Part shown: piece after piece, positions 1-9,400 of the stretch
Layout of the letters: the number at the start of each line of letters is the position of its first letter
Numbering within the stretch: the first letter of the stretch is position 1
Made by a program: the position numbers and the translations under genes
Notes under the pieces: model-generated
Database searches by the model: none
What the model was told of the DNA's origin: nothing
The model's input: only the letters and a program-made list of their open reading frames with translations
Assembly (NCBI GenBank): GCA_017544525.1
Contig: JAFYEA010000018.1
Span: 129,307 to 193,306 of the forward strand
DNA from: Bacilli bacterium
Lineage (GTDB): Bacteria; Bacillota_I; Bacilli_A; RF39; UBA660
Reading direction: 5' to 3'
DNA length: 64,000 nt

Positions 1-2292
1 ATTGCTAAAGAAATATGTACTTTACTTGGTATTAAATATATTGAAATAGATAATTATGAAGCAGATGATATAATTGGAACATTTGCTAGAATGGCTGATG
101 AAGATAAAAATTATAATGCAACTATTATAAGTAGTGATAAAGATTTGTTGCAACTAATAAGTGATGAAGTGGATGTAAAATTATTAAAACAAAAGGATTA
201 TATTATGATGAATCCTAAAACATTCTATGAAACATATGGTTTAGAACCTATTAGAATGATTGATTTAAAGAGTTTGATGGGGGACGCTTCTGATAATATT
301 CCTGGTGTTAAGGGAATAGGTGAGAAAACTGCATTATCATTATTACAAAAATATGGTACTTTAGAGGGTGTATATCAACATATTGATGAAATAAGTGGTA
401 AAACTAAAGAAAAATTAATTAATGATAAAGATAATGCTTATTTTTCATATAAACTTGCTACTATATATAAAGAAGTTCCATTGGATTATACTTTTGAAGA
501 TGTTAAATATGATGGACCAAATACTGAAGAATTAATTAATAAATATAAAGAATTAGAATTTAATTCATTTTTAAAAACAATTCCTCAAAAGATGGATAAT
601 AAAAAAGTAAATTCTGAAGAGGTAAAAGGTAAAATTGAAATTAATGGCGACTATAGTTTTTATTTAGAATTAGATAATTCTAATTATCATAATGCAAAAA
701 TAATTGGTGCTTCAATTTATGATGGTAAAAAATCATATTATTTAGATTCTGCTTCATTAATGTTAAATAAAGACCTACTTAAAAATGTATTGGTTTCTTT
801 TGATAATAAAAAGAATATAGTTGCATTAAATAAAATGGGAATAGAATTTAAATGTAAGTTTGATACATTAATAGCTGCATATTTACTAGGTTTTAATGTA
901 AAAGATGATATATCTTATTTGAGTACTTCTTTTGGTACTGAAATACCTTATTATGAAACAATTATTAATCCTAAAAAAGGTTTAAGTGAAGAAGAAACAA
1001 AAAATGCTATTATATTAAAAGCTAAATTTTTATATGATACATACAATGATTTTAATGAAAAGTTAAAGAGAGAAGAATTATATGATTTATATTATAATAT
1101 TGAACATCCATTAATTGTTGTTTTGGCTGATATGGAAATGACAGGTATTAAAGTTGATAGTAGTGTAATAGATGATCTTAAAAAAAATATTAAAGTTAGA
1201 ATAGAAGATTTAGAAAAGAAAATATATGAACTAGCAGGTGAAGAATTTAATATAGCTAGTCCTAAACAATTAGGAGATATTCTTTATAATAAATTGAAAC
1301 TTCCAAAAGGTAGAGGAAAGAATGCTACTAGCACTGCTCATGATGTGTTAATTAAATATGTTCATTCTCATCCTATAATTAATGAAATACTTGAATATAG
1401 AAATCTTAGTAAGTTATATACAACTTATTTAGATACATTTAATGATTATATTCATAAAGATGGAAAAATTCATACTATATATAAACAAACTGGGACAAGA
1501 ACTGGTAGATTATCTTCTGTTGAACCAAATCTTCAAAATATTCCTGTTAGAAGTGAAGAGGGTAAGTTAATTAGAAAAGCATTTGTTGCTAGTGATAATT
1601 CATATTTATTATCAAGTGATTACTCTCAAATAGAACTTAGAATACTTGCACATATAAGCAATAGTGAATCATTAAGACAAGCATTTATTAATGGAGAAGA
1701 TATTCATACTCATGTAGCTAGTGATATATTTAATAAAGATGATAGTAAAGTAACTCCTAATGAAAGAAGGACCGCTAAAGCAGTAATATTTGGCATAGTT
1801 TATGGAATTAGTGGTTATGGGTTAGGTGAGAACTTAGATATAACTCCTACTGAAGCAAAAAAATATATTGATAAGTATTTAGAACTGTACCCTGAAGTAA
1901 ATGATTATATGAAAAATATAATTGATAAAACTAGAGAACTTGGGTATGTTAGGACATTATTTAATAGAAAAAGAGAAATTGAAGAAATTAAAAACACTAA
2001 TTATTTAATTAGATCTATGGGTGATAGAATGGCCTTGAACACACCAATTCAAGGTACGGCAGCAGATATATTAAAACTTGCTATGGTTAAGTTATATGAT
2101 TTATTAAAAGAGAAGGGTTATAAAACTAAAATGTTATTACAAGTACACGATGAATTAATATTTGATGTACCCGAAAATGAACTTGATGAAATTAAAAAAA
2201 TAGTAAAAGAAACTATGGAAAATATATATAAATTATCTGTACCATTAAAAGTATCAATTGAATATGGTAAAGACTGGTATGAAGCCAAGTAG
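1..2292 (+). CDS. polA: DNA polymerase I, 5'-truncated by the window edge
   Basis: The reading frame is open from base 1, so the gene starts upstream; 763 codons are present and roughly the first 90-100 are missing. What remains of the 5' nuclease domain (about codons 1-185, with the metal-site run EADDIIGTF and a helix-hairpin-helix region) is followed by a 3'-5' exonuclease-like domain and the family A polymerase domain. Polymerase motif A reads DYSQIELRIL, motif B RRTAKAVIFGIVYG, and motif C QVHDELIFDV, all intact. The exonuclease domain has YLELD where proofreading enzymes have DTE, so proofreading is probably lost, as in Bacillus-type Pol I. Role: Okazaki fragment maturation and repair synthesis. 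A strong hairpin terminator follows. Confidence 0.97.
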   Translation: MAKEICTLLGIKYIEIDNYEADDIIGTFARMADEDKNYNATIISSDKDLLQLISDEVDVKLLKQKDYIMMNPKTFYETYGLEPIRMIDLKSLMGDASDNIPGVKGIGEKTALSLLQKYGTLEGVYQHIDEISGKTKEKLINDKDNAYFSYKLATIYKEVPLDYTFEDVKYDGPNTEELINKYKELEFNSFLKTIPQKMDNKKVNSEEVKGKIEINGDYSFYLELDNSNYHNAKIIGASIYDGKKSYYLDSASLMLNKDLLKNVLVSFDNKKNIVALNKMGIEFKCKFDTLIAAYLLGFNVKDDISYLSTSFGTEIPYYETIINPKKGLSEEETKNAIILKAKFLYDTYNDFNEKLKREELYDLYYNIEHPLIVVLADMEMTGIKVDSSVIDDLKKNIKVRIEDLEKKIYELAGEEFNIASPKQLGDILYNKLKLPKGRGKNATSTAHDVLIKYVHSHPIINEILEYRNLSKLYTTYLDTFNDYIHKDGKIHTIYKQTGTRTGRLSSVEPNLQNIPVRSEEGKLIRKAFVASDNSYLLSSDYSQIELRILAHISNSESLRQAFINGEDIHTHVASDIFNKDDSKVTPNERRTAKAVIFGIVYGISGYGLGENLDITPTEAKKYIDKYLELYPEVNDYMKNIIDKTRELGYVRTLFNRKREIEEIKNTNYLIRSMGDRMALNTPIQGTAADILKLAMVKLYDLLKEKGYKTKMLLQVHDELIFDVPENELDEIKKIVKETMENIYKLSVPLKVSIEYGKDWYEAK

Positions 2293-2355
2293 AACTTTAC
2301 ATAATAACTAAATTATATTATATTGAAAATGCAAAGAAATATTGCATAAAATAAA

Positions 2356-2397
2356 AAAGGAACGTCTGATTACACTAAGTTAGACGTTTCTTTTATT
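2356..2397 (+). terminator. Terminator after polA
   Basis: A 12-bp stem (2356-2367 with 2382-2393, one G-T pair) with a 14-base loop is followed by a T-rich run. A-rich bases on the left make it potentially active for the convergent tmcAL gene too. Confidence 0.8.
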
Positions 2398-2475
2398 ATA
2401 ATATTGTTATAAAAAGTAATATTATAAGTAAAATAATAATTATTGAATACAAAAGATTTTTTGTAAAGTTATGCT

Positions 2476-3612
2476 TTACATTTTTGATGGTTTGTTTTTT
2501 ATTTCTAAATCATTTATATCTTCATATATTAAAGAGTATATATTAGTTACTCTTTTTTCAATGTTTAATGATTTATATTTTTTTGTATCATATTTATTTA
2601 AAATAGGCATTTTAATATTTGATTTAATACTTTTTAAATAGTTTTGTCCTTCTTTACTAAATCCTAATATTCTAATATATTCTAAATCGTTTATACTTTT
2701 TACTTCTTCTTTAGTTAAAGAACATAATATATGATTTAACATTCTTGATATTTTATTATATGTATATCTTTTAGTTTTAATATTTTGAATTAGTTCTTCT
2801 AATGAATCAGATTTTTTTATTACATTTTTTATTCTTGTACTTAAACCTTCATCTACGTCTAAATATTTATTTAAATCTTCTTCTGATAATATTTTATATT
2901 TTAAATATTCAAAATATTTGTTATTTAGTTTTTTCATCTTTAATAAATTAAATACATCATTTGGAACATTCTTCTTTATATCTATATTATTTAATAATTT
3001 ATTTCTTATGTTAGAAGCAGATATTATATTATCATTTGAATTAACATCATGATAATCGCTTGTTCTTTTTATGCTTTTAATTTCTATATTATAATTATTA
3101 TTTAATACTTCTTTTATATAAGATAAACCTAGTAAATCATTAGGAGTATTAATACTAGATCCATTTAAATCTTTTAAAGCATTATTTAAGGCTGTAGGAT
3201 AATTAATTCCATTATTCATGTATTCTTTTACCTTGATATCAAAATCATTGTTATAAAGTTGTATTTTAGCGTTATTTAATAGTTCATCTATATTATCGCT
3301 TTCACTACCAAATATTAATGTATTGATTTTTAACTCATTTAATAGTTTTATTGAATACTTAGCAAATATATCACTAGATTGAGTCGAATATAAATAAGGA
3401 AGTTCTATAACAATATCTATACCATGATTTAATGCAACAATTGTTTTATCCCATTTATTTAATATAGATAATTCTCCTCTTTGTGTGAAAGAAGAAGACA
3501 TACAAACTATAATTAAAGAATTAGGGTATAATTCCTTAATCTTATTTATTTGATATAAGTGTCCATTATGAAATGGATTATATTCTACTACTATTCCTAT
3601 TACATTTTTCAT
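2476..3612 (-). CDS. tmcAL: tRNA(Met) cytidine acetate ligase
   Basis: 378 residues, full length for the family. It is predicted to use ATP and acetate to make N4-acetylcytidine at the wobble position of elongator tRNA-Met. The N-terminus carries the nucleotidyltransferase signature VVEYNPFHNGH (a HIGH-type motif) at residues 8-18. The following SSFTQRGE stretch and a central ISASNIR segment (here SASNIRNKL) are typical of the family formerly called YlbM/DUF795. The start is supported by AAAGAGGG a few bases upstream on the minus strand. It is convergent with polA and apparently transcribed alone. The tRNA-Met gene near the window end is a possible substrate. Confidence 0.93.
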   Translation of the reverse strand: MKNVIGIVVEYNPFHNGHLYQINKIKELYPNSLIIVCMSSSFTQRGELSILNKWDKTIVALNHGIDIVIELPYLYSTQSSDIFAKYSIKLLNELKINTLIFGSESDNIDELLNNAKIQLYNNDFDIKVKEYMNNGINYPTALNNALKDLNGSSINTPNDLLGLSYIKEVLNNNYNIEIKSIKRTSDYHDVNSNDNIISASNIRNKLLNNIDIKKNVPNDVFNLLKMKKLNNKYFEYLKYKILSEEDLNKYLDVDEGLSTRIKNVIKKSDSLEELIQNIKTKRYTYNKISRMLNHILCSLTKEEVKSINDLEYIRILGFSKEGQNYLKSIKSNIKMPILNKYDTKKYKSLNIEKRVTNIYSLIYEDINDLEIKNKPSKM

Positions 3613-3759
3613 AATAATCCCTCTTTATAACGAGAATATTATAGCAAAATATATTAATTTCTTCAATTTTTACTTGATATTTTTGAATATTTGTGAGAAA
3701 ATACATTAGCAATGCAAAAAATGTATATATACAAAGAATCGCGCGAAGGAGGAATAAAA

Positions 3760-3972
3760 ATGAAATTAGATATCACTTTATTTGGTGCACTACCTTTTAG
3801 AAGAATTAGTAAAACTGCTAAAAGACAAAGAAGAACTCATTTAAAGAAAACTGCTCCAACTACTACTACATGTAGTAATTGTGGTGCTGTTGTTGCTCCA
3901 CACAGAGCTTGTACAAAATGTGGTTTTTATAAAGGAAAAGAAACTTTAAAAGTTAAAAAAGAAGAAGAATAG
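3760..3972 (+). CDS. rpmF: Ribosomal protein bL32 with an N-terminal extension
   Basis: 70 residues. The core PFRRISKTAKRQRRTH, then CSNC and CTKCGFYKG, is the zinc-ribbon form of bL32, a large-subunit protein near the peptidyl-transferase side of the ribosome. The start at 3760 is fixed by AAGGAGG at 3746-3752; a longer frame from 3712 has no ribosome site. Most bL32 proteins begin directly with MAVPFRR or a close variant, but here MKLDITLFGAL precedes PFRR and no start codon lies between them. The usual upstream partner yceD (DUF177) is absent. A terminator overlaps the stop codon. Confidence 0.95.
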   Translation: MKLDITLFGALPFRRISKTAKRQRRTHLKKTAPTTTTCSNCGAVVAPHRACTKCGFYKGKETLKVKKEEE

Positions 3973-3996
3973 TCAATCATTAGATTGACTTTTTTA
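3971..3996 (+). terminator. Terminator of rpmF
   Basis: AGTCAATC, a four-base loop, GATTGACT and a run of T. The left arm begins inside the rpmF stop codon. Confidence 0.9.
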
Positions 3997-4035
3997 TTTG
4001 TGTGTTTATAATATATTTTACTTGGAGGGTTTTGT

Positions 4036-4470
4036 ATGAATAAAAAGAATAAAGCAATAATTTTATCAGCACTATTATCAGCTACCTTATTAGCAGGTTG
4101 CGATGATAAAAAAGAAGTAGTAGAGATTGATGGTAAAAATTATGTTAAAAATGGTGAAGAGTATATAGAAGTTTTTGAAAAAACAAAAATTTTTGAACCA
4201 GGTACACATTATATTCATTATTACAATTATATATCTTATAATAATCCTGATAGACAGTCTGGTTTTAGTGATAGTTATAATGTTCCTGTTTTAGAAGGAT
4301 ATGAAGTTTTTTCTGTTGAACCTGTTTTACGAAATGGGTATACATATGGTTATATGTACATATTTGTAAATACTCAAAGAGTAGAAGCAACTGCTAGTTA
4401 TGATTATAATAAAAATGAATATTATTTTTGTAATCCAGGAGTTTTAGTAGAAGAACATAAATTATCATAA
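4036..4470 (+). CDS. Predicted lipoprotein, function unknown
   Basis: 144 residues with a short positively charged start, a hydrophobic stretch and a lipobox LLAGC with Cys22, so it should be lipidated by Lgt (encoded at 5569) and anchored outside the membrane. The mature part is rich in Tyr and Asn and predicted to be mostly beta; I recognise no domain. GGAGGG precedes the ATG. It is transcribed alone between two terminators. Confidence 0.8.
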   Translation: MNKKNKAIILSALLSATLLAGCDDKKEVVEIDGKNYVKNGEEYIEVFEKTKIFEPGTHYIHYYNYISYNNPDRQSGFSDSYNVPVLEGYEVFSVEPVLRNGYTYGYMYIFVNTQRVEATASYDYNKNEYYFCNPGVLVEEHKLS

Positions 4471-4471
4471 T

Positions 4472-4497
4472 GTAGGTGTAAAAACCTACTTTTTTTA
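4472..4497 (+). terminator. Terminator after the lipoprotein gene
   Basis: GTAGGT and ACCTAC form a short stem with a six-base loop, followed by seven T. Confidence 0.85.
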
Positions 4498-4543
4498 TTG
4501 AATATTGATATCTAAAAGTGTTAATATAATATTAGGTGATGAT

Positions 4544-5050
4544 ATGAATAGAAAAGGTTTTACATTAGTTGAAATACTAGCTGTTATTGCTATTATTGCA
4601 GTTTTATCTATTGTATTAGTTCCTAATATTATAGAAAACTATAAAAATAGTACTGATAAAGCAATGCAATTACAAGAAAATGAATCATTAGATGGAGCAA
4701 AACTATTTGTTGAAGATTTTTGTAGAAATCCAATAAGTAGTAATCACAAGTGCAGTAATTATGAAAAAACATCTACATCTGGATTTGTATATTTTTGTTT
4801 GAGTACTTTACAATCCAATATTGCAATACCAGGTTTTGATTCGGAACCATATTTACCAGGAGTTAATTTTAAAGGTGGGGTCCCTTGTGATGGATTTATA
4901 AAGTTTACTAAAAATGGTAATGCTTATGAAGACGGGAAAGCTTACTTAGTTTGTAAAAATCCTGATGAAACTGAATACGGTTATGCAACTGAAGGATATG
5001 AAGCTTATACTACTGAATTGAATTCTTGTTTAAGTAAGACTAAGAATTAA
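4544..5050 (+). CDS. Type IV pilin-like protein
   Basis: 168 residues. The N-terminus MNRKGFTLVEILAVIAIIA has the classical prepilin cleavage and N-methylation site (cut between G and F, Glu at +5) followed by the hydrophobic alpha-1 helix. The mature region has six Cys, which could form disulfides in a secreted pseudopilin. The start was placed at 4544 because it gives this leader exactly; the upstream in-frame start at 4505 would add a non-signal extension. AGGTGAT lies just before the ATG and TATAAT at 4525-4530. No prepilin peptidase or assembly ATPase is in the window, so its machine must be elsewhere. Confidence 0.88.
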   Translation: MNRKGFTLVEILAVIAIIAVLSIVLVPNIIENYKNSTDKAMQLQENESLDGAKLFVEDFCRNPISSNHKCSNYEKTSTSGFVYFCLSTLQSNIAIPGFDSEPYLPGVNFKGGVPCDGFIKFTKNGNAYEDGKAYLVCKNPDETEYGYATEGYEAYTTELNSCLSKTKN

Positions 5051-5063
5051 AATTTAAAGTAAA

Positions 5064-5087
5064 AAAGTATTTTAAATACTTTTTTTA
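5064..5087 (+). terminator. Terminator after the pilin-like gene
   Basis: AAGTATTT and AAATACTT form a compact hairpin followed by a T run. Confidence 0.75.
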
Positions 5088-5091
5088 TTAT

Positions 5092-5120
5092 TTGATTAAT
5101 TAATTAAATTAAAGTATAAT
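5092..5120 (+). promoter_or_regulatory. Promoter of the YvlD-like/lgt unit
   Basis: TTGATT (5092-5097) and TATAAT (5115-5120) are separated by exactly 17 bases. The ATG is only 18 bases after the -10 box, so the predicted leader is about 12 bases and begins at the ribosome site. Confidence 0.75.
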
Positions 5121-5138
5121 TTATGTTAGGTGATTTAT

Positions 5139-5567
5139 ATGAGTAAAACTAAAATTTTTAAGATAGAAAAAGAAGAATATAATAAAAAAGATAATAAAAA
5201 TGATTTATTAAGTATGGCTATTGGTATAGCAATATATGCATTTATTTTAATCATTAGTTCAAATTTATTTACTAATTTTTATATTGATAATTATTTTTGG
5301 GCAATAATTGCTGCTGTTTTAATAAGTGCATTAAACTATACTATTAAACCTTTCTTAGTATTTTTAACTTTACCGCTTACTATTATTACTTTTGGTATTG
5401 CGTATCCTTTAGTAAATATGATTATATTAAAAATATGTGATTTATTAATGGGTGATAAGTTTGTTATTTCTGGTTTTTTCTCATTATTCTTTATTGCAAT
5501 ATTTATAAGCATATTAAAGATTATATTAGATAAATTCATTACTAAAAACTTTAAAGGAAGTGATTAA
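5139..5567 (+). CDS. YvlD-like four-helix membrane protein (phage holin superfamily 4)
   Basis: 142 residues. After a charged cytoplasmic start of about 25 residues come four hydrophobic segments with the family-typical NYTIKPFLVFLTLPLTIITFG run and a PLVN motif. This is the small membrane family called DUF360/YvlD or mycobacterial-type holin; its role is not established. The start at 5139 follows TTAGGTGAT and fits the short-leader promoter. It ends one base before lgt starts, so the two are translated from one message. Confidence 0.85.
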   Translation: MSKTKIFKIEKEEYNKKDNKNDLLSMAIGIAIYAFILIISSNLFTNFYIDNYFWAIIAAVLISALNYTIKPFLVFLTLPLTIITFGIAYPLVNMIILKICDLLMGDKFVISGFFSLFFIAIFISILKIILDKFITKNFKGSD

Positions 5568-5568
5568 T

Positions 5569-6381
5569 ATGTCTCCAGTTATATTTACTATATTTGGGTT
5601 TGAAGTAAGATGGTATAGTGTTTTAATTTTATTATCTGTAATTATTTCTTATTTTTTAATTATAATTGAAACAAGAAAGTTTAAAATTAAATCAGAATAT
5701 GTAACTAATTTATTATTTTGGACTATTATTTTTGGAATATTAGGAGCTAGAATATATTATGTTTTATTTAATCTAGATTATTATTTAGCCAATCCTAAAG
5801 AAATTGTTATGGTATGGCATGGTGGTTTGGCAATTCATGGGGGAATTATTGCTGGCTTGATTACGATTATATTTTATACAAGAAGATATAATGTAAAGAC
5901 TCTTAAAATATTAGATATAATGGCTCCAGCACTTATTATTTCACAAGCAATAGGTAGATGGGGTAATTTCTTTAATTCGGAAGCATATGGAAGCATAGTT
6001 GAATACAATACTCTTGTTAATATGAAAATAATACCTCAATATATAATAGATCATATGTATATAGATGGTGCGTATAGATTACCAATGTTCTATTTTGAAT
6101 CTTTGGCATGTTTGATTGGGTTTTTAATAATATTATTTATTAGAAGAAGAAAGTATATTAAGAATGGGCAAGTATTTTCATTTTATTTAATATGGTATGG
6201 TATAGTTAGATTTATTATTGAGATCTTTAGATCAGATAGTTTGATGCTATTTAATATAAAAGTCGCTCAAATTGTTAGTGTTTTAATGGTACTAGCAGGT
6301 ATCGTAATAATTATCAAACAAAGAAGAAAACCTTTGCTTGATGAATTATATAATAAACAATATGAAGATATACAGTTCTAA
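5569..6381 (+). CDS. lgt: Prolipoprotein diacylglyceryl transferase
   Basis: 270 residues, several membrane helices. The Lgt signature appears as GRWGNFFNSEAYG in the middle of the protein, with an earlier conserved HGGLAIHGG stretch. It transfers diacylglycerol from phosphatidylglycerol to the lipobox Cys of preprolipoproteins in the membrane. Substrates visible in this window include the proteins at 4036 and 17656. AAAGGAAG precedes the ATG and the gene sits directly behind the YvlD-like gene. A terminator overlaps its end. Confidence 0.97.
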   Translation: MSPVIFTIFGFEVRWYSVLILLSVIISYFLIIIETRKFKIKSEYVTNLLFWTIIFGILGARIYYVLFNLDYYLANPKEIVMVWHGGLAIHGGIIAGLITIIFYTRRYNVKTLKILDIMAPALIISQAIGRWGNFFNSEAYGSIVEYNTLVNMKIIPQYIIDHMYIDGAYRLPMFYFESLACLIGFLIILFIRRRKYIKNGQVFSFYLIWYGIVRFIIEIFRSDSLMLFNIKVAQIVSVLMVLAGIVIIIKQRRKPLLDELYNKQYEDIQF

Positions 6382-6401
6382 ATTTAATTTAGAACTTTTT
6401 A
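6374..6401 (+). terminator. Terminator of lgt
   Basis: AGTTCTAAAT, a three-base loop, ATTTAGAACT and a T run; the left arm overlaps the stop codon. Confidence 0.85.
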
Positions 6402-6451
6402 TTTGCTTTTTTTTATGATAAAATGATACCTAGTAGGATAGGAGTAAAAAA

Positions 6452-9400
6452 ATGAATAATCTATTAGCATTCACTGAAAAACCGAGTAAGAATTTAATTA
6501 TAAAATTTATTAATAATATTTCATCTTTAAGGAGAGATTATAAGATTTTTGGTATGATTAGAACAAACAATTATAATGATTCAGATGCAAATGTTGAACT
6601 ATTATTTAATATAATGATTGCTTTGTTTGAATCTGGAATGTCAATTGAACAAGTAATTGAAAAAACATGTTATTTTGCTAGTAGATGTTATTTTGAACCC
6701 AATAGTATTGATGTATATGAATTAAAAGATTTATTTAATGGTAGAAGTAAAGATGAAATATTTACATTTTTAGTTGTTTTAAAAAAATATAGTGATAATA
6801 ATGTATTTGATTTTGATGAATTATTTTCTGTATTTAATGATTTTTTTGTAGATAATACTACCAAACTTGACTTTTTGCTTTTTCTATCTAATCATTATCA
6901 TATATATATCGATACTAATAATCCATGTAGATTTGTTATTGATCTATTAAAAGAAGAAAACCCTAACATTTTAAAATATAAAGATGTTTTTGATAGTTTA
7001 CATGTCGATCATAATAGAAATTTTATTTATGATTTAGTTCATACTTGTAGTGATGTTGAAAAATACAATTTTATTAATAATGCATCAAAAATGAATTGTT
7101 TTTATTTTCCTACTGGTATAAACGCTTTATTAAGTTCAATGAATGACCATACATTATTATATAAATCACTAATTTCTATATATGATGGGGAATCTCCTTA
7201 TTCATTTTATTCTTATGACCTTCCATCTTTTCTTTTAAAAAATATACCAAAAAAAGAGAATGAATTAGGTCCATTTATAGAATTATTAGATTTTATACGT
7301 AGTAAAGGAAATGATATATCTATTCCGCTTATGACTCGATTGATTAATAACTTTAATGATTCTCCATTATCTAATGAAGTCTTTAAGTATGTTTTAAATT
7401 TTTTAAAAACTAGTAAATTTGATTCACTAAATCATAATACCTTTTCAGATTTATACTTTGTTATATTACTAAATACTAAAACTTTAAAAGAAAGAGTTAT
7501 CTATTCATATGATATGGTTGAAGTATTAAACAATTGTAATCATGATGATAAATATAAATCAGATGAAAAAAACTACGTATTTTCTTGCACTTTTTTCGAA
7601 GATTTGGGTTCAACTTTTACATGTACAGATGAAGAATTTATTGAATCATTAGAAATAATAGCTAACTCAAACGAATTAGAATCAGAAGTTTTTTATAGAG
7701 ATTTGTTTTCTAATTGTCCTATTGATTTTCATAAAAATAGTACTTATAGAAGCGAAAGATTAGATAAAATACTATATAAAATTGCACATAAATACTTGGA
7801 AGTTTTAAGATTAACGTATAAAGATATGGATTATTTTCATTCCACATCATATAATAATTATGATCATACTAAAGGAATTGATGGTGTTATTGAAAAGTTT
7901 GTTTATATGTTTTCTGATCCAAAATATAACGATATGATATATGAAGAATATTCTGCATTACTTGATTCCTTTAATGCTTATGATGATGGTGATTTAAATC
8001 TCATTAAAAACAATGCATTATTTGCTCTTAAATCTAGGCTTATTATTAATAATGAAGATGATTTAAATCAAATTTTAAATATAATTTCTTCTACATATAG
8101 TAGTTCTTATAATTTTACAGTTTTTCTTTCAAATATACTTGTCAATAATCCTAATTATTTAGATATAATATTTAATTTTATCGTAGATAATAATTATAAT
8201 TCTTCTATTAATTTGATTGGTTTAGGTCAATATATTTCCAATCAATCTTCTTACGATTTCTTTGATAAGTATATGAGTAAAATATATGACTTATTAAGTA
8301 AAAAAGAATATGATGACTATAAATTTAAATATAGTAAAGAAGAATTCTTACGTTGTTATATTTTAATGTTTAATAAGATTTTTAATAAAGAAGGTAATAT
8401 AGATGTTTTTGCTGAATTTATCAATAAGTTTGATGATGAAAATTCTATATTTGATAAAGTAGACTTTAGTTATTTTTTAGATTCTTTGTTTGAAGGTTTT
8501 GAAATAGATAAACTTAAAATTGATAATTATAATATTCTTGAAAAATTAGCAAATTCTTATTATTCTTCAATTGTTTCTTATTCTAAAGGTTTAGATGAAT
8601 ATGATGACTTTTATTCAGCTGAATATAGATCAATTAACAAGTATATATATTTAGAAAGATTTATAAACAGTTTAAGTAGTTTTGAAGATAAATATAAGTT
8701 AACAAAAAGTATTGTTACTAAAATTAACGATTTTGCAACTTGTAATAATTTTGTTTTTAATAATAGTAGTAGTTCTTTCCATTACTATTTTGACCTATCA
8801 CAAAATATAGATAATATTATTTTTCAAATGAAAAAAGTGTTTGAAGATCCTGATATTGGTATATATTTTAAAAAAGATGATGTTTTTAATGATGTAGTTT
8901 ATTCTCTTCATAATTTTTCGGATGCTAAGGATTTATTCTTTAAATTTATTAATACATTTAATATTACACCTGATTCTAACAAATATAATTATGCTGATAT
9001 GGTTTTAAATGTTATAAGAATAACTGATATGCATGATATGGAGTTATTAGATTTTCTAAGAAAAACAAAACCTAACACTTCATATTTACCAATTTTTAAA
9101 AAAAGAATTATAAATAAAGAATTATTATTAGATTATGATTTAATGAAAGATTATTATAAATTAAGTGATTTTTATCATGGAACAATTGCTGAATTATACA
9201 TGAATTATTCAAGAAATACTATAACTGCTCGTTCTTCTTATCGTGAAGAAATGAGTAGAGCATATATTTATGGTAATGAGGAAAGAGATTATATTAGTTC
9301 AGGAAGATTAAATGAATTATTAGACAAATATAAAAAAATTGGGATTGTTTCAGATACAGTTTTAAATGATTTATATGTAACATTATTACCTTCAATGAAA

